A stretch of 64,000 bases of DNA from an uncultured bacterium (GTDB taxonomy: Bacteria > Actinomycetota > Actinomycetes > S36-B12 > CAIYMF01): NCBI GenBank assembly GCA_903826575.1, contig CAIKEU010000079.1:1-64000 (forward strand), written 5' to 3'. A program made the translations under genes and the position numbers. The notes below the pieces were generated by a model. That model ran no database searches, had not been told where the DNA came from, and was given only the letters and a program-made list of their open reading frames with translations. Within the stretch, counting starts at the first letter, position 1. Each line of letters starts with the position of its first letter. This document shows positions 1 to 7,622 of this stretch, piece by piece.

Positions 1-1356
1 CAACTCAATGATTCCGCACGCGATCACTTGTGGATGCACTTCACGCGCCACTCAACCTACGAGCACGGCTCTCCGATTCCAATCATCACCCGCGGTGATG
101 GCGCGTACATCTACGACGTTCACGGCAAGCGCTACCTCGATGGTCTCGCGGGTCTGTTCACGGTTCAGGCCGGACATGGTCGCGCGGAGTTGGCTGATGC
201 CGCTGCCAAGCAGATGCAAGAGCTCGCCTTCTTCCCGCTGTGGTCATACGCACATCCGTCATCGATCGAGTTGGCTGAGCGCCTCACCCAGTACACGCCG
301 GGCGACTTGAACCGCGTGTTCTTCACCACCGGTGGTGGCGAGGCTGTTGAGTCCGCTTGGAAGCTTGCCAAGCAGTACTTCAAGATGACCGGAAAGCCCA
401 TGAAGCACAAGGTCATCAGCCGCTCGGTCGCCTACCACGGCACCCCGCAGGGCGCCCTGTCCATCACGGGTATCCCGGACGCCAAGAAGTACTTCGAGCC
501 ACTCGTTCCAGGTACGTTCCGCGTTCCGAACACGAACTTCTACCGCGCGCCACAGCACGGCGACGACGCTGAGGCTTTCGGCCGCTGGTGTGCCGATCGC
601 ATCGAAGAGGCAATCGAGTTCGAGGGCCCCGACACCGTCGCCGCTGTGTTCCTTGAGCCGGTTCAGAACTCCGGCGGCTGTTTCCCACCACCGCCCGGAT
701 ACCTGCAGCGCGTTCGCGAAATCTGCGACAAGCACGATGTGCTGATGGTGGCCGATGAGGTCATCTGCGCATTCGGACGTATCGGTGACATGTTCGCCTC
801 GTCCCGTTACGGCATCGTCCCGGACATCATCACGTGCGCCAAGGGAATGACCTCGGGTTACTCCCCCATCGGCGCGATGATCGCGAGCGATCGCCTGTTC
901 GAGCCTTTCAAGGAAGGCCACAACTACTTCGCTCACGGCTACACCTTCGGTGGACACCCGGTTTCAGCGGCAGTTGCGTTGGCCAACCTCGACATCTTCG
1001 AGCGTGAAGGTCTCAACCAGCATGTTCGCGATAACGAGGGTGCATTCCGATCAACGCTCGAGAAGTTGAAGGATCTCGACATCGTCGGCGACGTTCGCGG
1101 TGACGGCTACTTCTACGGAATCGAACTGGTCAAGGACAAGGCAACGAAGGAAACCTTCAACGAAGAGGAATCCGAACTGCTGCTACGCGGCTTCCTGTCC
1201 AAAGCACTGTTTGAGGCGGGCCTTTACTGCCGCGCTGACGATCGTGGCGACCCGGTCATCCAGCTCTCACCACCGCTGATCATTGGTCAGACAGAGTTCG
1301 ATGAGATCGAGCAGATCCTGCGCTCAGTTCTCACCGAGGCTCAGTCGATTCTCTGA
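1..1356 (+). CDS. Class III PLP aminotransferase, 5' end outside the window
   Basis: The reading frame is open from base 1 and continues upstream, so the N-terminus is missing. A TTG at 28 and an ATG at 34 are in frame, but family members carry an N-terminal segment before this His-Leu-Trp-Met-His-Phe stretch. The sequence shows the fold-type I PLP hallmarks: a GGGEAVESAWKLA phosphate-binding region, the LMVADEV aspartate that contacts the pyridine nitrogen, and the CAKGMTSGYSP lysine that forms the Schiff base. Such omega-aminotransferases transfer amino groups from putrescine, beta-alanine or similar amines to pyruvate or 2-oxoglutarate. Neighbouring PuuB-like oxidase and cupin genes favour a polyamine or omega-amine substrate. 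The exact substrate is not decidable here. Confidence 0.9.
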   Translation, partial: QLNDSARDHLWMHFTRHSTYEHGSPIPIITRGDGAYIYDVHGKRYLDGLAGLFTVQAGHGRAELADAAAKQMQELAFFPLWSYAHPSSIELAERLTQYTPGDLNRVFFTTGGGEAVESAWKLAKQYFKMTGKPMKHKVISRSVAYHGTPQGALSITGIPDAKKYFEPLVPGTFRVPNTNFYRAPQHGDDAEAFGRWCADRIEEAIEFEGPDTVAAVFLEPVQNSGGCFPPPPGYLQRVREICDKHDVLMVADEVICAFGRIGDMFASSRYGIVPDIITCAKGMTSGYSPIGAMIASDRLFEPFKEGHNYFAHGYTFGGHPVSAAVALANLDIFEREGLNQHVRDNEGAFRSTLEKLKDLDIVGDVRGDGYFYGIELVKDKATKETFNEEESELLLRGFLSKALFEAGLYCRADDRGDPVIQLSPPLIIGQTEFDEIEQILRSVLTEAQSIL

Positions 1357-1372
1357 TCCGAAGTTTCCACAA

Positions 1373-1414
1373 CAATGGGACGCGATGTACATCCGTGTAT
1401 GTCGCGTCCCATTG
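1373..1414 (+). terminator. Hairpin terminator after the aminotransferase
   Basis: A 19-bp stem (arms 1373-1391 and 1396-1414) with two G-U pairs closes a 4-nt loop, 16 bases after the aminotransferase stop. There is no clear T tract, as is common for actinobacterial terminators. It separates the aminotransferase transcript from the flavoprotein genes that follow. Confidence 0.65.
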
Positions 1415-1453
1415 CACATCATCCAACGCTCGCAATAACCGCCGAAGGACATC

Positions 1454-2116
1454 ATGAGCAGCGCTGAGTTACCCGCACCCGGATCAACGGATCGCACCCG
1501 CGTGCGTCGCTTTCCTGACAATGCACGCTTCGATCGCGAACTCTTGCACTCGATTCTGGATGACGGCCTGCTCGCGTACGTAGCTGTCACCGACGACGAG
1601 GGACAGCCGTACATCTTGCCCACTGCATATGCCCGCGATGGCGACCGCATCCTGTTCCATGGCTCGACGGGTTCTCGCTTGTTTCGCCGCCTCGCCGATG
1701 GTGAGCGCACCTGCCTCACTGTCACGCACGTCGACGGCTTAGTCCTGGCTCGCTCGGCGTTTGAGAGTTCGATGAACTACCGCAGCGTGATGGTGCTCGG
1801 CACGTGCACCGCTCTGGAGGGCGACGACAAGGCATTTGCACTCAAAGTGATCTCCGATCACTTGCTGCCCGGCCGCTGGGAAGACATCCGTCAGCCTTCC
1901 AAGAAGGAAGATGCTGCGACGATTGTTCTCGCCCTAACGCTGACTGAGGTAAGCATCAAGGTCAGTGCTGGCGATCCAGATGACGCCGAGGAAGATGTAG
2001 ATCGTCCGATTTGGGCCGGCCAGGTGCCGATCACCGAATCGTTTGGTACGCCGATCCCCGACGAAAAGGGCGCCGCCTTCCCCGTCCCGGCATATGTGCA
2101 AGGGTGGACAAGGTGA
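1454..2116 (+). CDS. Pyridoxamine 5'-phosphate oxidase-family (NimA-like) flavoprotein
   Basis: This 220-residue protein has the split-barrel flavin-binding fold of the PPOX/Pyridox_ox_2 group. Diagnostic parts are the N-terminal LAYVAVTDDEGQPYILPTAY strands, the LFHGSTGSRLFRRL phosphate-binding turn and the central SSMNYRSVMVLGTC strand. Members bind FMN, F420 or haem, and most have no assigned substrate. The ATG at 1454 follows a GAAGGA ribosome site. The stop overlaps the GTG start of the next gene by four bases, so the two are translationally coupled. This placement suggests a helper role in amine catabolism, but that is inference. It is too divergent to be called PdxH. Confidence 0.85.
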   Translation: MSSAELPAPGSTDRTRVRRFPDNARFDRELLHSILDDGLLAYVAVTDDEGQPYILPTAYARDGDRILFHGSTGSRLFRRLADGERTCLTVTHVDGLVLARSAFESSMNYRSVMVLGTCTALEGDDKAFALKVISDHLLPGRWEDIRQPSKKEDAATIVLALTLTEVSIKVSAGDPDDAEEDVDRPIWAGQVPITESFGTPIPDEKGAAFPVPAYVQGWTR

Positions 2117-3528
2117 GCACTACACCGATGAACGCTAACTCAAATGAGCAGTACCGAAGTACGTCACTGTGGTGGGACACCCTTCCTGATGAGCTCGTCG
2201 GCACCTCTCGCTCCGCACTGACCGAAACCCGAACCGCTGACGTGTGCATCGTCGGGGCTGGCTACACCGGCCTGTGGACGGCGTATTACCTGTCGCAATC
2301 CCATCCCGAACTTGACATCGTCATCCTTGAATCAGAGGTTGCTGGTTTCGGCGCAAGTGGACGTAACGGTGGCTGGGTTTCGGCTTACTTCCCCACCTCA
2401 CTCGAGACGGTCGCAAAGACCTCTTCGCGCGAAGCTGCCGTGTCCCTTCAGCACATGTTTTTCGACACCGTCCAAGAGGTTGGTCGAGTCGCGCAAGCCG
2501 AAGGAATCGACTGCCATTACGAACGTGGCGGCACAGTCTCGCTAGCGCGAACGCCTGTCCAACTCGCACGAGCCCGTGAAGATATCGACTACCACCGTTC
2601 CTGGGGCTTCGGCGAAGAGCACTACCAACTCCTCTCGGCAGATGAAGCGCGCGAGCGCGTAGGCGCAACGGATGTTCTCGGCGGTACATTCTCGCCTCAC
2701 TGCGCAGCAATTCATCCCGCTCGTCTTGCCCGCGGATTGGCCAATGTCGTTGAGCGTCAAGGTGTAACGATCTACGAACACACCAAAGTCACCTCATTTG
2801 AGCCAGGCGTCGTACGCACCGATCACGGCTACGTAAAGGCGAAGAAGATCGTGCGCGCCACCGAGGCATGGACCTCACAGCTACCCGGCCACGATCGTGA
2901 TGTCATTCCCGTGTACTCGCTCATGCTGGCCACTGAGCCTCTCCCCCAAGACTTTTGGGATGAGGTTGGAATCGTTGGACGTGAGACATTCGGTGATCAG
3001 CGTCACCTCATCATCTACGGCCAGCGCACTCAAGACAATCGGTTTGCCTTCGGTGGACGCGGCGCTCCGTATCACTACGGGTCAGAGATTCGTCCGGAAT
3101 TTGACCGCGATCAAAACGTCTTCACCGGCCTCTGGGAAGTTCTGACCGAAATGTTCCCTTCACTTTCTGGTCATATCGTCACGCACAACTGGGGTGGCCC
3201 GCTGGGTATTCCACGTGACTGGTACCCGTCAGTTGGATTTGATGCGGCAACCGGAATCGGTTGGGGCGGAGGCTATGTCGGCGATGGCGTCGCATCGGCC
3301 AATCTTGCAGGACACACGCTGGCAGATCTACTAACTGGAGCTCGCACCGAGCGCACGGCACTGCCATGGGCCAACCGGAAGTCGCCAAAGTGGGAGCCCG
3401 AGCCATTTCGCTGGATCGGTGTCAACGCGGGCCTGCGCACAATGAGCGCAGCGGACGCCGAGGAAGCTCGCACCGGCAAGCCATCACGCCGGGCGCAACT
3501 TCTTTCTCCCCTACTCGGCGGACACTAA
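2113..3528 (+). CDS. FAD-dependent amine oxidase, DAO family (PuuB-like)
   Basis: A 471-residue flavoenzyme. The N-terminal dinucleotide-binding motif VCIVGAGYTGLWTAYYL is followed by GFGASGRNGGW, a block typical of DAO-family gamma-glutamylputrescine or glycine oxidases. The C-terminal GIGWGGGYVGDGVASANLAG segment is the second FAD contact. The family oxidises C-N bonds with oxygen as acceptor, giving an aldehyde or keto product, ammonia and peroxide. The GTG at 2113 is chosen because it overlaps the previous stop (GTGA) and has an AGGG upstream; an ATG at 2128 is an alternative. Together with the upstream aminotransferase it fits a polyamine pathway, although no gamma-glutamyl ligase is present in the window. 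Confidence 0.85.
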   Translation: MSTTPMNANSNEQYRSTSLWWDTLPDELVGTSRSALTETRTADVCIVGAGYTGLWTAYYLSQSHPELDIVILESEVAGFGASGRNGGWVSAYFPTSLETVAKTSSREAAVSLQHMFFDTVQEVGRVAQAEGIDCHYERGGTVSLARTPVQLARAREDIDYHRSWGFGEEHYQLLSADEARERVGATDVLGGTFSPHCAAIHPARLARGLANVVERQGVTIYEHTKVTSFEPGVVRTDHGYVKAKKIVRATEAWTSQLPGHDRDVIPVYSLMLATEPLPQDFWDEVGIVGRETFGDQRHLIIYGQRTQDNRFAFGGRGAPYHYGSEIRPEFDRDQNVFTGLWEVLTEMFPSLSGHIVTHNWGGPLGIPRDWYPSVGFDAATGIGWGGGYVGDGVASANLAGHTLADLLTGARTERTALPWANRKSPKWEPEPFRWIGVNAGLRTMSAADAEEARTGKPSRRAQLLSPLLGGH

Positions 3529-3584
3529 GAATCAACGCACTAACATCAATGGCAACTGTCACGTCCCTAACTACGGAGATTCAC

Positions 3585-3950
3585 ATGACGACTCAAGACG
3601 AACTGCGCACCATGGTTGTCGCTTACGGCGATGTTCTTGACGGAGCTCTCGAACCACTTGGTCCGCGCGTTGGTTTCGACAGCGGTGACCCTCAGACGAG
3701 CGGTATCTCGTTCTTCGAAGGTCACGGTGTCTCGGTCGGCGTGTGGGAGTGCACACCAGGCGGCTGGACAATCGTTGACCGTCCCAATACTGAGACGATG
3801 ATGCTGCTCGGCGGCGTCGCGCGCATCACCCCAGCCGACGGTGAGCCAGTCGAGCTCGAAGAGGGTGACGTCTTCGTTTTGCCCAAGGGTTGGTCAGGGC
3901 GATGGGATGTTGTGGAGACCGTGCGCAAGTTCTACATCATCGCCGAATAG
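3585..3950 (+). CDS. Small cupin (DUF861/cupin_3 type)
   Basis: A 121-residue single-domain cupin. The second cupin motif reads GEPVELEEGDVFVLPKGWSGRWDV, and the conserved C-terminal WDVVETVRKFYII is typical of the DUF861 group that includes the EutQ C-terminal domain and ureidoglycine aminohydrolase. The ATG at 3585 is preceded by GGAG at good spacing; an in-frame ATG at 3549 lacks one. Similar cupins commonly sit beside PuuB-like amine oxidases, and the spacing here (56 bases) suggests one transcript. Its reaction is unknown. Confidence 0.82.
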   Translation: MTTQDELRTMVVAYGDVLDGALEPLGPRVGFDSGDPQTSGISFFEGHGVSVGVWECTPGGWTIVDRPNTETMMLLGGVARITPADGEPVELEEGDVFVLPKGWSGRWDVVETVRKFYIIAE

Positions 3951-3962
3951 TTGGGGAGAACG

Positions 3963-4406
3963 ATGCCTACCTTCCGCGCAACTCTTGAGCTCAACGGCAA
4001 GACCGCCACCGGAGTGGAAGTACCCCAAAGCGTCGTCGACGAGCTCGGTTCGGGTAAGCGCCCTGCCGTACGCATGACCGTCAACGGACATACGTGGCCC
4101 AACACGGTCGCTGTCATGGGTGGACGCATTCTCATCGGGATCAGCGCCGAGAACCGCAAACTCGCGGGAGTCGAAGCCGGTGACGTCATCGACGTCACTC
4201 TCGAACTCGATACCTCAACGCGCGAGGTTGAGATTCCCGCCGATGTGAAGGCCGCCTTCAAGGAGAACAAGGTCGCGGCCGATGGATTCGAAAAGCTCTC
4301 CTACAGCAATCAGCGACGCCGGATCATGCCGATCGAGGATGCGAAGACCGACCAGACGAGACAGCGCCGAATAGACAAGATGATCGCTGACCTATCAGCA
4401 TCCTGA
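3963..4406 (+). CDS. YdeI/OmdA-like protein with DUF1905 domain
   Basis: A 147-residue protein. The N-terminal half is a DUF1905 beta-barrel: the first strand FRATLELNGK, the ligand-like VPQSVVDELGSGKRPAVRMTVNG, and GRILIGISAENRKLAGVEAGD. The C-terminal helices (VKAAFKENKVAADGFEKLSYSNQRRRI and the following IEDAKTDQTRQRRIDKMI) match the YdeI/OmpD-associated family. Proteins of this group have been linked to envelope stress or bacteriocin protection in some bacteria, but no enzymatic role is established. The ATG at 3963 has a GGGGAGA site and lies 12 bases from the cupin stop, so it probably rides on the same mRNA. Confidence 0.85.
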   Translation: MPTFRATLELNGKTATGVEVPQSVVDELGSGKRPAVRMTVNGHTWPNTVAVMGGRILIGISAENRKLAGVEAGDVIDVTLELDTSTREVEIPADVKAAFKENKVAADGFEKLSYSNQRRRIMPIEDAKTDQTRQRRIDKMIADLSAS

Positions 4407-4422
4407 TCGGCGGCAAACGGGC

Positions 4423-5082
4423 CTAGAACGACGTCAGCGTTTCATTGATGTAGAGAACGGCCATATGAATCTGTGCCTTCAACAGTGCATCGTTACGTTG
4501 CCCGCCGTGAACGCTGTAGTCAACGGCGGACGTGAGCGCGATAACAACATTGAAAGCCAAAATCTTGGCTTCACGTTCCGGTAGCCGCGGATTTCGCACC
4601 TGGAATACAGCCGCAAGCTGATCACTCACGCGATGATCGTCATCGCGGTCTGCAGAGTGAAGTTCGGGAACAGCTTGGTAGATCGCACGCATAACCAGGC
4701 CAGCCGGCTCGTCGATGCGCAACTGCGCCACTTGCTTGAGTCCGGTAAACATCGTCTCTTCAAGATCATCGGTCTCAAGCGCCTTGATGTAGGGCGCCAT
4801 GACGACCATGCGTCGCTCGCTCATCCGTTGGAAGATCTCATTGACGATCGCGTATTTGTCTGGGAAATAAGAGTAAATCGCCGTGATGCTCACGCCAGCA
4901 CGCGAGGCAACAGCGTTCGTGTTGAATGATTCCCAGCCTGATTCGTCCAGAATTTCGGCGGCCGCCACGCAGATACGATCGACGGTGGCTCGTGATCGCG
5001 CCTGAACGGGGGTGCGACGGCGCGCAGAGGGATCATGGGCGCTGATTGTCACCCTTAATGGTGACATGGAATCCATGATCAA
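4423..5082 (-). CDS. TetR-family transcriptional regulator
   Basis: The 219-residue protein has an N-terminal helix-turn-helix near residues 30-75. It is recognisable by RATVDRICVAAAEILDESGW, the recognition helix VASRAGVSITAIYSYFPDK and the following YAIVNEIFQRM. The C-terminal half is the variable ligand-binding helical domain. It converges with the YdeI-like gene and stands alone on its strand. The target is unknown; the amine-oxidation genes on one side and the ene-reductase on the other are candidates. The ATG at 5082 gives the longest form, and ATGs at 5076 and 5067 are also possible. Confidence 0.9.
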   Translation of the reverse strand: MIMDSMSPLRVTISAHDPSARRRTPVQARSRATVDRICVAAAEILDESGWESFNTNAVASRAGVSITAIYSYFPDKYAIVNEIFQRMSERRMVVMAPYIKALETDDLEETMFTGLKQVAQLRIDEPAGLVMRAIYQAVPELHSADRDDDHRVSDQLAAVFQVRNPRLPEREAKILAFNVVIALTSAVDYSVHGGQRNDALLKAQIHMAVLYINETLTSF

Positions 5083-5170
5083 ACCCGCAGGACCATGTTC
5101 AAAGTGGCCAGAGTCTCACCCAACAAGACACAGAACGGGCATATCACTCACAATAAACATGTAACGATCT

Positions 5171-5223
5171 TGAACGCGTGGTGTGGCTCTCGAACGGGGG
5201 ACGAGAGCCACACCACGCGTTCA
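5171..5223. terminator. Perfect 22-bp inverted repeat with a T tract on the + side
   Basis: Arms 5171-5192 and 5202-5223 are exact reverse complements around a 9-nt loop, and six T residues follow at 5225-5230 on the + strand. It lies 33 bases beyond the stop of the leftward ene-reductase gene, so it probably ends that transcript. However, the T tract points the other way, where no rightward gene is visible. It may act in both directions. Confidence 0.7.
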
Positions 5224-5256
5224 GTTTTTTGCTTCTCTTCCGGCTTCGCTAGGCCT

Positions 5257-6321
5257 TCAGTGTCGACCGCGTACCAGCTGCGGGGCCCACTCAATATCTG
5301 CACCTAACTCATGCGCTGCGCGCAACGCCCATCGCGGCTCACGCAGCATCGCACGACCAATCATGACCGCATCAGCCTGACCGAAGGCGATGATCTCCTC
5401 AGCTTGAGCTGGCTCGGTAATCAAACCCACTGCGGCAGTGGCCACTCCCGCTTCACGTCGCACAGTCTCAGCGAACGGGACCTGGAAGCCGGGCCCAACC
5501 GCGATTGCCTGTTGCGGATCGAGTCCTGCCGTTGACACATCCACCAGATCGACACCGAGGGCTGCAGCCCGTCGCGCAAACTCCACAGTGGAGGGCAGAT
5601 CCCAGCCGCCATCCACCCAGTCCGTCGCCGATACCCGCAGCAGTAGCGGACGATCATCGGGCCACACCGCGCGCACTGCCTCAATGATCTCCAGTGGATA
5701 GGCCATTCGACCCTCGAGATTGCCGCCGTACCCGTCCTTACGAACATTGGACAGCGGCGACAAAAACTCGTGCAGTAAGTACCCATGCGCAGCGTGAATC
5801 TCGATCACATCAACATTAATTTCAGCGGCCCACTTTGCCGACTGAACAAACCCGTCTTTGACGCGCGCAAGGTCGTCGGAAGTCATCTCGCGTGGCACGT
5901 CAAACGGGCCGAAGGCCAGTGCCGACGGAGCAACCGTCTCCCAGCCCCCATCAGCGATCGCGACTGAACCTGAACCCTTCCACGGAGCGAAGGTGGAGGC
6001 CTTGCGACCTGCATGTGCTAGTTGAATTCCAAAAGGCACGCCTTGAGACTCAACAGCAGCGACGATCGGTTCGAGCGCTTCTGCATGAGCCTGCGACCAC
6101 AGGCCGAGATCTTCCGGCGCGATGCGTCCATCTGGGGTCACCGCCGTGGCTTCGGTCATCACCAAGCCGGCCCGACCGGTGGCCAAGGCACCGAGATGGA
6201 TCAGCTGCCAGTTGTTGGCGAGGCCATCGACACAGCTGTACTGGCACATTGGGCTCACCCACGCACGATTACTGAAAGTCGTTCCGCGGAGGGTTAATGG
6301 GCTAAAAAGGGCGCTTGTCAT
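5257..6321 (-). CDS. NADH:flavin oxidoreductase, old yellow enzyme (YqjM-like)
   Basis: A 354-residue FMN TIM-barrel ene-reductase. Key blocks are the N-terminal LFSPLTLRG and SPMCQYS (the cysteine that tunes FMN in YqjM-type enzymes), the IQLAHAGRKAS substrate-binding His region, EIHAAHGYLLHEFLSPLSNVR with its conserved His and Tyr, and the FMN phosphate-binding AVGLITEPAQAEE and DAVMIGRAMLREPRW. The family reduces activated C=C bonds with NAD(P)H. The ATG at 6321 is chosen by homology because the LFxPLTLRG start motif follows at once; the frame stays open upstream to 6396. It is divergent from the glutaryl-CoA dehydrogenase operon and shares a 122-bp control region with it. Confidence 0.9.
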   Translation of the reverse strand: MTSALFSPLTLRGTTFSNRAWVSPMCQYSCVDGLANNWQLIHLGALATGRAGLVMTEATAVTPDGRIAPEDLGLWSQAHAEALEPIVAAVESQGVPFGIQLAHAGRKASTFAPWKGSGSVAIADGGWETVAPSALAFGPFDVPREMTSDDLARVKDGFVQSAKWAAEINVDVIEIHAAHGYLLHEFLSPLSNVRKDGYGGNLEGRMAYPLEIIEAVRAVWPDDRPLLLRVSATDWVDGGWDLPSTVEFARRAAALGVDLVDVSTAGLDPQQAIAVGPGFQVPFAETVRREAGVATAAVGLITEPAQAEEIIAFGQADAVMIGRAMLREPRWALRAAHELGADIEWAPQLVRGRH

Positions 6322-6385
6322 TTCTCCATTTTGGCCGACGCCGTTGTGGCTAGCATCACGGGCCCCATCGGACAACAAAGTGGAT

Positions 6386-6397
6386 ATTGGATCCAAT
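6386..6397. promoter_or_regulatory. Palindromic operator ATTGGATCCAAT
   Basis: A perfect 12-bp palindrome sits in the divergent region between the ene-reductase and the glutaryl-CoA dehydrogenase gene, 47 bp before the latter's ATG. FadR/FCD-type GntR repressors typically bind short palindromes of this size, and such a regulator is the third gene of the rightward operon. This makes it a candidate autoregulatory site. Assignment is by inference. Confidence 0.5.
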
Positions 6398-6443
6398 TTC
6401 GACTAGCCTGATGCCACACTGTTCTAACGTTTTGGGAGTCACT

Positions 6444-7622
6444 ATGGCCGGCACACCGCAATCACCCTTCGCACTACTGGATTTGGACGGCCTTCTGTCC
6501 GAGGAAGAGCGCGCAATTCGCGATGTTGTTCGCAGTTACGTTGATAGCCGCATCAAGCCGCAGGTCGGCGACTGGTTTGAAGCCGGCACGATTCCCGCAC
6601 GCGAACTCGCAAAAGAAATGGGTGAACTTGGGCTCCTTGGCATGCACCTCGAGGGGTACGGCTGTGCCGGCACGAGCGCGACAGCTTACGGCCTTGCATG
6701 CCTCGAACTCGAAGCCGGCGACTCGGGCATCCGCTCGCTAGTCAGCGTGACCGGATCCCTTGCGATGTATGCAATTCACAGCTTTGGTTCCGACGAGCAG
6801 AAGAACGAGTGGCTCCCCCGCATGGCCACCGGTGAAGCACTGGGCTGCTTCGGCCTGACCGAGGCCGACTTCGGTTCGAATCCAAGTGGCATGCGCACCA
6901 ACGCCAAGCGCGATGGCGACGACTGGATCATCAATGGCTCAAAGATGTGGATCACAAACGGTAACGTCGCCGATGTCGCGGTCGTATGGGCACAGACCGA
7001 TGACGGAATCCGTGGCTTCGTGATCCCGACAAACACACCAGGATTCAATGCACGTGAGATTCACAAGAAGATGTCGCTACGAGCATCTATCACCAGTGAA
7101 CTTACGTTCCAAGACCTTCGCTTGCCGGCCAGCGCAATGCTTCCTGGCGTGAGGGGTCTACGCGGTCCATTGTCATGCCTCAATGAAGCACGCTTTGGCA
7201 TCGTGTTCGGAACTCTAGGTGCAGCCCGCGATTGCCTGGAGACTGCCATCGATTACGCAATTAATCGTGAGCAGTTCGACCGTCCCATCGCCGCATTCCA
7301 AATGACCCAGAAGAAGCTCGCCGACATGTGCCTCGAGCTCGACAAGGGCTTCCTTCTCGCCCTTCACCTTGGTCGCTTGAAGGACGCGCACACCATTCGT
7401 CCCGAGCAGGTAAGCGTCGGCAAGCTCAACAACGCGCGTGAATCCCTTGCCATCGCTCGTGAATGCCGCTCGATCCTTGGCGGTAATGGCATCACACTCG
7501 AGTACCCGATCATTCGCCACATGAACAATCTCGAGTCCGTGTTCACCTACGAGGGCACCAACGAAATGCACACCCTCGTCGTCGGCGAAGCACTCACCGG
7601 AATCGCGGCGTACCGCGGATGA
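6444..7622 (+). CDS. gcdH: Glutaryl-CoA dehydrogenase (acyl-CoA dehydrogenase family)
   Basis: A 392-residue FAD acyl-CoA dehydrogenase. It has the FAD and substrate signatures CFGLTEADFGSNPSGM and MWITNGNVADVAVVWA. The catalytic base Glu370 lies in FTYEGTNEMHTL, the position and context used by glutaryl-CoA dehydrogenases. The N-terminus LDLDGLLSEEERAIRDVVR and the RSLVSVTGSLAMYAIHSFGS block also match that subgroup. It would oxidise and decarboxylate glutaryl-CoA to crotonyl-CoA in lysine or glutarate breakdown. The ATG at 6444 has a TGGGAG site, and the frame is open for 57 bases upstream. Its stop overlaps the CoA-transferase start (ATGA). Confidence 0.92.
   Translation: MAGTPQSPFALLDLDGLLSEEERAIRDVVRSYVDSRIKPQVGDWFEAGTIPARELAKEMGELGLLGMHLEGYGCAGTSATAYGLACLELEAGDSGIRSLVSVTGSLAMYAIHSFGSDEQKNEWLPRMATGEALGCFGLTEADFGSNPSGMRTNAKRDGDDWIINGSKMWITNGNVADVAVVWAQTDDGIRGFVIPTNTPGFNAREIHKKMSLRASITSELTFQDLRLPASAMLPGVRGLRGPLSCLNEARFGIVFGTLGAARDCLETAIDYAINREQFDRPIAAFQMTQKKLADMCLELDKGFLLALHLGRLKDAHTIRPEQVSVGKLNNARESLAIARECRSILGGNGITLEYPIIRHMNNLESVFTYEGTNEMHTLVVGEALTGIAAYRG

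Noticed and set aside
259-957. Long leftward open frame (232 codons) inside the first aminotransferase gene
   Set aside because: It lies wholly antisense to a gene with clear PLP motifs, has low-complexity content and no ribosome site; it is a codon-bias shadow of the real gene.
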